Source of the DNA: Aralia elata
Taxonomy: Eukaryota > Streptophyta > Magnoliopsida > Apiales > Araliaceae
Direction of reading: 5' to 3'
Length of the DNA stretch: 64,000 bases
NCBI GenBank assembly: GCA_034770075.1
Contig: CM068384.1
Span: forward strand, 94,390,720 to 94,454,719
A program made the translations under genes and the position numbers. The notes beneath the pieces were generated by a model. It did not search any database. It was not told where the DNA came from and was given only the letters and a program-made list of their open reading frames with translations. Numbering within the stretch: the stretch's first letter is position 1; each line of letters begins with the position of its first letter. Positions 33,785 through 42,651 of the stretch are shown in pieces.

Positions 33785-34843
33785 ATGGATGAGCATAACT
33801 ATCAATGGAATTATGAAGGGACGACGCAACCAAGTTCGTCAAAACTTCTTGAGCAATTGCAAGAACATCTTGCAACGCTTTCAAGGGCTGTTGACACTCT
33901 TAAAAGCCAATCCACTCAAAATGCCTACAGTCAGAATCAAGTTGACTATTACCCAAACTACTATCAACCGGGTTGGCAACATCATCCAAGCTTTTCTTGG
34001 GACAACAGTCAAGATCAATGCTTTGATCCAAGTCTCTCATACCATTCAGAATTTTCATTCCAACCTCCACCATACCATGAGGATACATCTAATGTGGAGG
34101 AGATTCTTCCTTTGTTCATTGAGAAACAAGAATTGTTACGAAGTGTCGAGAACCAAATGGCACAACTTCTCGAGGCAGTGCTTATTCACCCGCAAAGCAC
34201 CTTACCTTGTATTACACAGATTAACCCTATAGAGGAAGGTGAAGAGCAATGTTTGGTGAATTCGCACAGTTGTGACAAAGCAGAAAGAAGGAGGGAGGAG
34301 CTCATGGGTCATATCTCTCAAAATGAGGTTAGGTTGGCAAATATACAAGCTTTAGTGCAGAGCATCATGAACTATGTTGCCAATTCTTACATTATTCACC
34401 CGCAATGCACCTTACCTAGCGATACTGAGATTGACCCTATGGAGGAAGGTGAAGAGGGGTGCTTGGTGGATGATCAAGGAAATGGCGCGGAGTCGCACGA
34501 AGCTATTAGTGAAAATTTTGAGAGTGAACATCATATTGTGGATGATAATTCTGAGGTTGATGAGACGAGGAGCATGAATGGGGATCATGGAAAGGAAATT
34601 GAAGACCAAGAAGTCACATTCGAGGTTTTCAAACCCATCGAACACCCATTGGTTCATGAAGAAGATCTTCATGTCGATCTTGACACAAGTGCAATAATTG
34701 ATGATGCGAATGAGGAAAGCTTCTTCTTGCCATCGGTTGAAATGAAGTTTGAAGGTCACCAACCAGGCATGCATGCCATGCAAATCAAAGAAAGAACAAC
34801 GAGGCGGCATGCAATGGTCAATTTTGCGATTGAGCCGGATTGA
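33785..34843 (+). CDS. 352-residue gag-related protein of element D, copy 1
   Basis: The frame is intact from ATG at 33785 to TGA at 34841. Residues 20-43 (LLEQLQEHLATLSRAVDTLK) look like a coiled coil. Residues 55-75 contain YYQPGWQHHPSFSW, which resembles the GWRNHPNFSW segment in the C-terminal part of Athila gag. A unit starting at residue 134 (IHPQSTLPC ... EEGEEQCLV) recurs at 204 (IHPQCTLPS ... EEGEEGCLV), an internal duplication with a 70-residue period. The C-terminal half is very acidic and ends with a basic stretch (KERTTRRHAM). No zinc knuckle, protease or polymerase domain is present. It may bind element RNA or a helper's gag. ATG follows a pyrimidine-rich TTTTTTTTCAG. Confidence 0.75.
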   Translation: MDEHNYQWNYEGTTQPSSSKLLEQLQEHLATLSRAVDTLKSQSTQNAYSQNQVDYYPNYYQPGWQHHPSFSWDNSQDQCFDPSLSYHSEFSFQPPPYHEDTSNVEEILPLFIEKQELLRSVENQMAQLLEAVLIHPQSTLPCITQINPIEEGEEQCLVNSHSCDKAERRREELMGHISQNEVRLANIQALVQSIMNYVANSYIIHPQCTLPSDTEIDPMEEGEEGCLVDDQGNGAESHEAISENFESEHHIVDDNSEVDETRSMNGDHGKEIEDQEVTFEVFKPIEHPLVHEEDLHVDLDTSAIIDDANEESFFLPSVEMKFEGHQPGMHAMQIKERTTRRHAMVNFAIEPD

Positions 34844-35549
34844 TGGGAAATAAAGGAGTCGGGCTGACGACTTTAAACTAAGCGCTTCTTGGGAGGCAAC
34901 CCAAGTTTACTGTTTTGCTTTTATTTTTGTTTGATTGCATTTTAGTGGTTTAATTGCATTTTAATTTCTTTAGTCATTTGCTTTCAGGTACGCTCCCAAC
35001 TTAGAGGTATTGAAAGATGATATCAATGGCGCTTGACACGGTTTCAGGGAAGTCTTCTATTTTAATTTTTCCTATATCAAACATTGAGGACAATGTCAAG
35101 TTTAAGTTTGGGGGTAGTACTTCGTATTTGTGTGTTTTTAATTTAGTTTTTATGTGATTTAAGTATGTTTTTCTTTTTATTCAAAAAAAAAAAAAAAAAT
35201 TCATTTATTTTTAGGATGTGTCCCTTGAGCATTGTTTTAATTTGATTTGAACTATAATCCAGGGTCTATGATATGGGCTTGTTTGAAGAAATTCTAACTC
35301 ATGAGAAGTAGACAATTGTTGCTTAGTCTTTGTGCTTGTCGTTTATTGGTTATTATTTTGCTTATGCGTCCTTTCACTTTCATGCACGTACCCATGAGTA
35401 TTAAGCTAGTTGTATGCTTAGTGAGGGCTTTTATAACCGAATGCTTGTGGAAAATATCTATAAACTCTAGAACTCGTTTAAACATCACTCGAACCAAGGT
35501 GTCCAAATTTTTTATGTTTGAATTGATGGTCATGTGGTGAGTTGAGATT

Positions 35550-35740
35550 GAGCGTAAAACGCACTCACTCATGGACACATGCGTAGGAGAGATAGAGCGT
35601 AAAACGCACTCTCTTATAATTGTGATTAAAGAAAAAGAAAATTGTTTATTGTAAATTTTGCATGGGGTTGAGGTTGAGCGTAAAACGCACTCGCCCATAT
35701 GAGCGTGCTTAAGGATTGAGATGGAGCATAAAATGCACTC
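35550..35740 (+). repeat. Four-fold hairpin array in element D, copy 1
   Basis: The unit GAGCGTAAAACGCACTC occurs at 35550-35566, 35595-35611 and 35676-35692. The fourth unit, GAGCATAAAATGCACTC at 35724-35740, changes both sides of the stem (GCGT to GCAT and ACGC to ATGC), preserving pairing around an AAA loop. Confidence 0.85.
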
Positions 35741-36117
35741 ACCTAGAGCCCTTGGTTCTCAAAATTTTTGGAATTGTGATTTGTATACCTTTGTATTGAG
35801 TGATGTGTTAAGCATGTTGTTTTGGGGTTTATTTTGATTATTTCATAAGGTAATGTGGTTGCAAAGTTCATCCGAGCTTGGTTGGTTTAGTGCTATTGGG
35901 TACTCACACACACACACGGAAGGGGCCTTAAGCAAAGTGTGACTAGCTAATTAAAATTTTAGACTTGCAACGTTTTGTTTGTTCTCTTGAGTTTCCATGT
36001 GTTGATGCCTTTGAGACCATTGTCGGCTTATTAATTCATTGCTCAAGTTAGGTTTGTATTAGTAGTTTTTGAATTGTTTAGTTTAGGTTTGTTTTGCTTG
36101 AGGACAAGCAAAGATTT

Positions 36118-36132
36118 AAGTTTGGGGGTATT
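36118..36132 (+). other. Polypurine tract of element D, copy 1
   Basis: AAGTTTGGGGGTATT directly precedes the TG of LTR 2. It is preceded by GAGGACAAGCAAAG, usual for Athila-like 3' ends. The same arrangement occurs at 40706-40720. Confidence 0.8.
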
Positions 36133-38235
36133 TGATGGGTGTGTTTTTATATACAAAAATTAGTTACATTTGAGCTTGATAATTTGTAAATCCTAAGTCA
36201 TTTCGTTTGGTTTTTATATATTTTTATCATATTTTTGTAAAATGTTATTTTGTATTACGTTTATGTGTTTTGTATTGCTTTTATGTGTTTTTACTTAGTT
36301 TTGTAGGAAGTGGAATAAGAGACCAATGCTCATGGATGCCTAATTTGCCATTTTGAGCCTAACTTTGGCTCTGTAGCTGCTTGTTTCCAATTTTCACCCA
36401 TTATCCAATCCGAATCTCTCAAAACTCAAAGAATGAAAGTTGTAGATATTTGTCTTAGCTTTCTAGAGCATCTTGAATCATCCAATTTGAAGTTTGTATG
36501 AGAGAGTTATGGCCATTTTACCATCGGATTTGGCATGCATTTTACACAGCAGTTGCTTCGGGATCAATTTAAGCCTTTCTCCGGACATTTTCTCATCAAG
36601 CTCCAGTTATGAAAGTTGTAGAGCTCTTTCTTAGCTTTCCATAGCCTATTTACACGCCTAAATCCGAGTTCGGACGAAGAAGTTATGGTCATTTTACTAA
36701 CAAAGGTCAAAGCTGAGTCGGGTTACAGGCCACTGGCGCGGGCGCGCGGATTTGGATGCGGGCGCGCGGCGCCTGGCATCAGGCAGCCAGCGCGCGCGCG
36801 CGCGGCGTGGGCGTGTCGTGGGCGTGCGGCAAGGCCAGGGGCTGGGCGCGGGCGCGGCGGGCAGCGTGCGGGCGGGCGCGCCCGGGCGTGCTGAGTGCGA
36901 TCTTTTGAGCTCCTAGTGCGATTCCAGCTCACTTTTTGACCCAAAATCTGATGTTTGGCTAGGGTTTTTCATGGAGGCACTATATAATATCTCATTGGGG
37001 CTTCATATTTCAACAACTAGGGATTGGGAGGCTACACTAAAACATCAAAATTGAGAGCAAAAGTGCTGCAATACAAGGAAAAACTCAGCACAAGCCAAAG
37101 AACCAAGAAGGAAAGGATTGTCAAGGCATATCTAAACCTTGGGAGGCTGCACATACATCATCAAGAAGAGCTTAAGGGCTGCAATTCAAAGAAATTTCCA
37201 GCACAAGCTAAGGAGCAAAAAGGAGAAAAGAATGCCAAAGGAAGAGGAAAAGCTAGAGATTGGCATCAACCAAGCAAGCAACATATGAATATCTTCTAAT
37301 TGGGTTTTATCATCTCTTGCTTTCCTTTAAATTTGTAATTCTAATTTATGATGAACACCATGTGTTTGATGTTTTGCTTAGCTACCATGAACTAGACCTT
37401 AATTTCTAAGATTTCAATGGAACCCAACACATAGTTTGAATTGATTTCTCTCTCTTTGTTATTAACTACTCATTTATGAATTGTATGTCATAATTTATGC
37501 TTCATATATTAATTGCCTAGCTAGTAATTACCGTGGGAACCTATATGAACTTGACGAACGGATTATAGTGTTTAGACCTTGTTATGATATCATGCGAAAG
37601 TTAAAGATTATCGTGGGTTATTAATTGAGATTAAGTGACGTGTGTCTTGTTGATTATCCTCAATGATAGGTAACTTGATAGTATTTAGGATAGATATATA
37701 CCTAGATACCGTGTGCAACCAATGGAGAATCTATTCTTAATGACTTCCTATGTGAAAGTTGGTAATTGAAGGGACGGTAAATGAGATTTAGTGACACGTG
37801 TCTTGTTATTGTTCTTGAAATTAGTCTCTTGATAGTGTGTAGGATAGACATATACCTACACGCCGCATTAGGAAGATTCGAATTTGACCATCGACAGAGG
37901 CTTATAAGTAGCTTTGATTTCTCGGTTGGCAATTCTATGTTGTTAATTAATTCAAATGAGAGAGTTAGGATATTCAAATTAAGTGTTGGGGGAAATTGCA
38001 ATCTTAGACTTGTTAATATTAGATTTCGTTATCTTAATGCTTTTCATATCTTTTAATTATTACAAACAACAAAAACTCAAATCATCATTTGTCTAAATAA
38101 AATCGAGACGATATATAGTTGGTACTTGGGATACACTAGAACAATTCCCTGTGGGTTCGACAACTCTCTTATCACTTTATTACTTGTTGACCGCGTATAC
38201 TTGCGCGTATTTATCGGTTGCGAAATCGACCAACA
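36133..38235 (+). repeat. LTR 2 of element D, shared middle LTR (2103 bp)
   Basis: It is near-identical to LTR 1 but carries private variants: TGATGGGTGTGTTTTTATATACAAAA at its start, CATATTTCAACAAC near 37004, and an extra GGGC near 36871. LTR 1 and LTR 3 agree with each other at these sites. TATA is at about 36981. Confidence 0.9.
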
Positions 38236-38241
38236 AGTTTT

Positions 38242-38259
38242 TGGCGCCGTTGCCGGGGA
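38242..38259 (+). other. Primer binding site of element D, copy 2
   Basis: It has the same TGGCGCCGTTGCCGGGGA tRNA-Asp type site, placed six bases after LTR 2. Confidence 0.85.
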
Positions 38260-38373
38260 ATTGTTCTTCTAGTGTTTTTCCAATATTAATGACAATCGAA
38301 TTGGTCTTAATTTAGACTTGTAAATAATTTGCTTATTATTTATTTTGTTTTGTTTTGATTTTTTTTTCAGTTA

Positions 38374-39432
38374 ATGGATGAGCATAACTATCAATGGAAT
38401 TATGAAGGGACGACGCAACCAAGTTCGTCAAAACTTCTTGAGCAATTGCAAGAACATCTTGCAACACTTTCAAGGGCTGTTGACACTCTTAAAAGCCAAT
38501 CCACTCAAAATGCCTACACTCAGAATCAAGCTGACTATTACCCAAACTACTATCAACCGGGTTGGCAACATCATCCAAGCTTTTCTTGGGACAACAGTCA
38601 AGATCAATGCTTTGATCCAAGTCTCTCATACCATTCAGAATTTTCATTCCAACCTCCACCATACCATGAGGATACATCTAATGTGGAGGAGATTCTTCCT
38701 TTGTTCATTGAGAAACAAGAATTGTTACGAAGTGTCGAGAACCAAATGGCACAACTTCTCGAGGCAGTGCTTATTCACCCGCAAAGCACCTTACCTTGTA
38801 TTACACAGATTAACCCTATAGAGGAAGGTGAAGAGCAATGTTTGGTGAATTCGCATAGTTGTGACAAAGCAGAAAGAAGGAGGGAGGAGCTCATGGGTCA
38901 TATCTCTCAAAATGAGGTTAGGTTGGCAAATATACAAGCTTTAGTGCAGAGCATCATGAAATATGTTGCCAATTCTTACATTATTCACCCGCAATGCACC
39001 TTACCTAGCGATACTGAGATTGACCCTATGGAGGAAGGTGAAGAGGGGTGCTTGGTGGATGATCAAGGAAATGGCGCGGAGTCGCACGAAGCTATTAGTG
39101 AAAATTTTGAGAGTGAACATCATATTGTGGATGATAATTCTGAGGTTGATGAGACGAGGAGCATGAATGGGGATCATGGAAAGGAAATTGAAGACCAAGA
39201 AGTCACATTCGAGGTTTTCAAACCCATCGAACACCCATTGGTTCATGAAGAAGATCTTCATGTCGATCTTGACACAAGTGCAATAATTGATGATGCGGAT
39301 GAGGAAAGCTTCTTCTTGCCATCGGTTGAAATGAAGTTTGAAGGTCACCAACCAGGCATGCATGCCATGCAAATCAAAGAAAGGACAACGAGGCGGCATG
39401 CAATGGTCAATTTTGCGATTGAGCCGGATTGA
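38374..39432 (+). CDS. 352-residue gag-related protein of element D, copy 2
   Basis: It has the same length and frame as copy 1 at 33785. By eye the two proteins differ at four residues: S/T at 49, V/A at 53, N/K in the SIM(N/K)YV stretch, and N/D in DDA(N/D)EES. No stop or frameshift exists in either. Coiled coil, GWQHHPSFSW segment, 70-residue internal duplication and acidic C-terminal half are all present. The copy shares every upstream signal, including the TTTTTTTTCAG before ATG. Same interpretation as copy 1: a lone gag-like protein of a non-autonomous element. Confidence 0.75.
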   Translation: MDEHNYQWNYEGTTQPSSSKLLEQLQEHLATLSRAVDTLKSQSTQNAYTQNQADYYPNYYQPGWQHHPSFSWDNSQDQCFDPSLSYHSEFSFQPPPYHEDTSNVEEILPLFIEKQELLRSVENQMAQLLEAVLIHPQSTLPCITQINPIEEGEEQCLVNSHSCDKAERRREELMGHISQNEVRLANIQALVQSIMKYVANSYIIHPQCTLPSDTEIDPMEEGEEGCLVDDQGNGAESHEAISENFESEHHIVDDNSEVDETRSMNGDHGKEIEDQEVTFEVFKPIEHPLVHEEDLHVDLDTSAIIDDADEESFFLPSVEMKFEGHQPGMHAMQIKERTTRRHAMVNFAIEPD

Positions 39433-40720
39433 TGGGAAATAAAGGAGTCGGGCTAACGACTTTAAACTAAGCGCTTCTTGGGAGGCAACCCAAGTTTACT
39501 GTTTTGCTTTTATTTTTGTTTGATTGCATTTTAGTGGTTTAATTGCATTTTAATTTCTTTAGTCATTTGCTTTCAGGTACGCTCCCAACTTAGAGGTATT
39601 GAAAGATGATATCAATGGCGCTTGACACGGTTTCAGGGAAGTCTTCTATTTTAATTTTTCCTATATCAAACATTGAGGACAATGTCAAGTTTAAGTTTGG
39701 GGGTAGTACTTCGTATTTGTGTGTTTTTAATTTAGTTTTTATGTGATTTAAGTATGTTTTTCTTTTTATTCAAAAAAAAAAAAAAATATTTCATTTATTT
39801 TTAGGATGTGTCCCTTGAGCATTGTTTTAATTTGATTTGAACTATAATCCAGGGTCTATGATAAGGGCTTGTTTGAAGAAATTCTAACTCATGAGAAGTA
39901 GACAATTGTTGCTTAGTCTTTGTGCTTGTCGTTTATTGGTTATTATTTTGCTTATGCGTCCTTTCACTTTCATGCACGTACCCATGAGTATTAAGCTAGT
40001 TGTATGCTTAGTGAGGGCTTTTATAACCGAATGCTTGTGGAAAATATCTATAAACTCTAGAACTCGTTTAAACATCACTCGAACCAAGGTGTCCAAATTT
40101 TTTATGTTTGAATTGATGGTCATGTGGTGAGTTGAGATGGAGCGTAAAACGCACTCACTCATGGACACATGCGTAGGAGAGATAGAGCGTAAAACGCACT
40201 CTCTTATAATTGTGATTAAAGAAAAAGAAAATTGTTTATTGCAAATTTTGCATGGGGTTGAGGTTGAGCGTAAAACGCACTCGCCCATATGAGCGTGCTT
40301 AAGGATTGAGATGGAGCATAAAATGCACTCACCTAGAGCCCTTGGTTCTCAAAATTTTTGGAATTGTGATTTGTATACCTTTGTATTGAGTGATGTGTTA
40401 AGCATGTTGTTTTGGGGTTTATTTTGATTATTTCATAAGGTAATGTGGTTGCAAAGTTCATCCGAGCTTGGTTGGTTTAGTGCTATTGGGTACTCACACA
40501 CACACACGGCAGGGGCCTTAAGCAAAGTGTGACTAGCTAATTAAAATTTTAGACTTGCAAAGTTTTGTTTGTTCTCTTGAGTTCCATGTGTTGATGCCTT
40601 TGAGACCATTGTCGGCTTATTAATTCATTGTTCAAGTTAGGTTGTATTAGTAGTTTTTGAAATATTTAGTTTAGGTTTGTTTTGCTTGAGGACAAGCAAA
40701 GATTTAAGTTTGGGGGTATT
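39433..40720 (+). other. 3' untranslated part of element D, copy 2
   Basis: It repeats copy 1 with few changes: hairpin at 39477-39494, internal PPT-like tract near 39693-39706, the hairpin array at 40140-40330, a CA repeat, and a terminal polypurine tract at 40706-40720. No coding domain is present. Confidence 0.7.
40140..40330 (+). repeat. Four-fold hairpin array in element D, copy 2
   Basis: Units lie at 40140-40156, 40185-40201, 40266-40282 and the compensated variant at 40314-40330, with the same spacing as copy 1. Confidence 0.85.
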
Positions 40721-42025
40721 TGATGGGTGTGTTTTATATACACAAATTAGGTACATTTGAGCTTGATAATTTGTAAATCCTAAGTCATTTCGTTTGGTTT
40801 TTATATATTTTTATCATATTTTTGTAAAATGTTATTTTGTATTACGTTTATGTGTTTTGTATTGCTTTTATGTGTTTTTACTTAGTTTTGTAGGAAGTGG
40901 AATAAGAGACCAATGCTCATGGATGCCTAATTTGCCATTTTGAGCCTAACTTTGGCTCTGTAGCTGCTTGTTTCCAATTTTCACCCATGATCCAATCCGA
41001 ATCTCTCAAAACTCAAAGAATGAAAGTTGTAGATATTTGTCTTAGCTTTCTAGAGCATCTTGAATCATCCAATTTGAAGTTCGTATGAGAGAGTTATGGC
41101 CATTTTACCATCGGATTTGGCATGCATTTTACACAGCAGTTGCTTCGGGATCAATTTAAGCCTTTCTCCGGACATTTTCTCATCAAGCTCCAGTTATGAA
41201 AGTTGTAGAGCTCTTTCTTAGCTTTCCATAGCCTATTTACACGCCTAAATCCGAGTTCGGACGAAGAAGTTATGGTCATTTTACTAACAGAGGTCAATGC
41301 TGAGTCGGGTTACAGGCCACTGGCGCGGGCGCGCGGATTTGGATGCGGGCGCGCGGCGCCTGGCATCATCAGCCAGCGCGCGCGCGCGCGCGGCGTGGGC
41401 GTGTCGTGGGCGTGCGGCAAGGCCAGGGGCTGGGCGCGGGCGCGGCGGGCAGCGTGCGGGCGCGCCCGGGCGTGCTGAGTGCGATCTTTTGAGCTCCTAG
41501 TGCGATTCCAGCTCACTTTTTGACCCAAAATCTGATGTTTGGCTAGGGTTTTTCATGGAGGCACTATATAATATCTCATTGGGGCTTCATATATGAAAAC
41601 TAGGGATTGGGAGGCTACACTAAAACATCAAAATTGAGAGCAAAAGTGCTGCAATACAAGAAAAAACTCAGCACAAGCCAAAGAACCAAGAAGGAAAGGA
41701 TTGTCAAGGCATATCTAAACCTTGGGAGGCTGCACATACATCATCAAGAAGAGCTTAAGGGCTGCAATTCAAAGAAATTTCCAGCACAAGCTAAGGAGCA
41801 AAAAGGAGAAAAGAATGCCAAAGGAAGAGGAAAAGCTAGAGATTGGCATCAACCAAGCAAGCAACATATGAATATCTTCTAATTGGGTTTTATCATCTCT
41901 TGCTTTCCTTTAAATTTGTAATTCTAATTTATGATGAACACCATGTGTTTGATGTTTTGCTTAGCTACCATGAACTAGACCTTAATTTCTAAGATTTCAA
42001 TGGAACCCAACACATAGTTTGAATT
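40721..42025 (+). repeat. LTR 3 of element D, truncated
   Basis: It starts TGATGGGTGTG after a polypurine tract and follows LTR 1 closely until GAATT at 42025, about 790 bp before the expected end. The rest of the LTR and any target duplication are missing. The GC island is at 41322-41475 and TATA at about 41565. Confidence 0.9.
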
Positions 42026-42061
42026 GATTTCAATGGAACCCAACACATAGTTTGAATTTCT
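41993..42061 (+). other. Deletion junction with templated filler
   Basis: A perfect 33-base tandem duplication (41993-42025 and 42026-42058) is followed by AATTTCTAAG, which copies 41984-41993, and then by A's pol. In LTR 1 the equivalent sequence runs on without duplication. The junction removes the end of LTR 3, the start of B's LTR and about 1 kb of A's pol. Confidence 0.8.
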
Positions 42062-42637
42062 AAGAGCACTGGAAGGCAGTGAAAAACATCCTAAAGTACT
42101 TGAGAAGAACTAAGGATGTATTTCTTATCTACGGTGGGTTTGAATTGAAACTAGAGGGCTATACAGACTCAAGTTTTCAAACGGACCAAGATAATAGTAA
42201 ATCCGTTTCAGGGTACATGTTTACCTTAAACGGTGGCGCAGTGAGTTGGAAAAGTTCCAAGCAGCAAACAGTTGTTGATTCAGTGACAGAGGCAGAGTAC
42301 ATAGCTGCAAGTGAAGCTGCAAAGAAAGCTGTTTGGATGAAGAAGTTCATAACTGAACTTGGAGTGGTTCCTAGCATTAGAGGAGTTGTACATATATTCT
42401 ATGACAACACCGGAGCTGTTGCGCAGGCTAAGGAACCCAGGTCTCATCAGAAATCCAAACACGTGTTGCGACAATTTCATTTGATTAGAGAGATCATTGA
42501 AAGAGGAGATGTCACCCTGGAGCATGTGGACTCTCAAGACAAACATTGCAGATCCATTTACTAAAGCTTTAACACAACAGTAGTTTGATCGTCACTTAGA
42601 AAATATGGGTATTAGATACTATGGCGATTGACTTTAG
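42062..42637 (+). pseudogene. pol: RNase H end of copia element A
   Basis: It resumes in the connection region before RNase H (HWKAVKNILKYLRRTKDV), then LKLEGYTDSSFQTDQD, GGAVSWKSSKQQT, TEAEYIAASEAAKK, IFYDNTGAVAQAKEP and FHLIREIIERGDV. It is open until an extra A near 42540 shifts the frame in the DSQDN stretch. In the original frame a TAG then interrupts the TQQQFD block and a TGA replaces the Trp of GDWL; the natural stop is at 42635-42637. It belongs to A, because it runs straight into a polypurine tract and A's 3' LTR in the plus orientation. Confidence 0.88.
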
Positions 42638-42640
42638 TGC

Positions 42641-42651
42641 AAGTGGGAGAT
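42641..42651 (+). other. Polypurine tract of element A
   Basis: AAGTGGGAGAT directly precedes the TG of the 3' LTR, as in B and C. Confidence 0.82.

Larger units (their letters stand above)
34844..36132 (+). other. 3' untranslated part of element D, copy 1
   Basis: No coding domain is present. It begins with AAACTAAGCGCTTCTTGGGAGGCAACCC-type sequence, a phrase typical of Athila-like elements, containing the hairpin CTTGGG-AGGCAA-CCCAAG (34888-34905). A PPT-like AAGTTTGGGGGTA occurs internally (35104-35116) and again just before the LTR (36118-36130). Between them lie four copies of a GCGT-AAA-ACGC hairpin (35550-35740) and a short CA repeat (35905-35917). Confidence 0.7.
31551..42025 (+). 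mobile_element. Tandem Athila-like non-autonomous element D: LTR-internal-LTR-internal-LTR
   Basis: Three near-identical LTRs (31551-33646, 36133-38235, 40721-42025 truncated) alternate with two near-identical internal regions (33647-36132 and 38236-40720). Each internal region has a tRNA-Asp primer site, one 352-codon ORF, a long 3' untranslated part and a polypurine tract. There is no protease, integrase or reverse transcriptase. The shared middle LTR suggests unequal recombination between LTRs. High identity indicates youth relative to A-C. Confidence 0.9.

Noticed and set aside
35294..35698. 134-codon minus-strand frame with repeated ECVLRSIS (also 39884-40288)
   Set aside because: The peptide repeat is only the translation of the GCGTAAAACGC hairpin array, antisense to D, with no start context or known domain.
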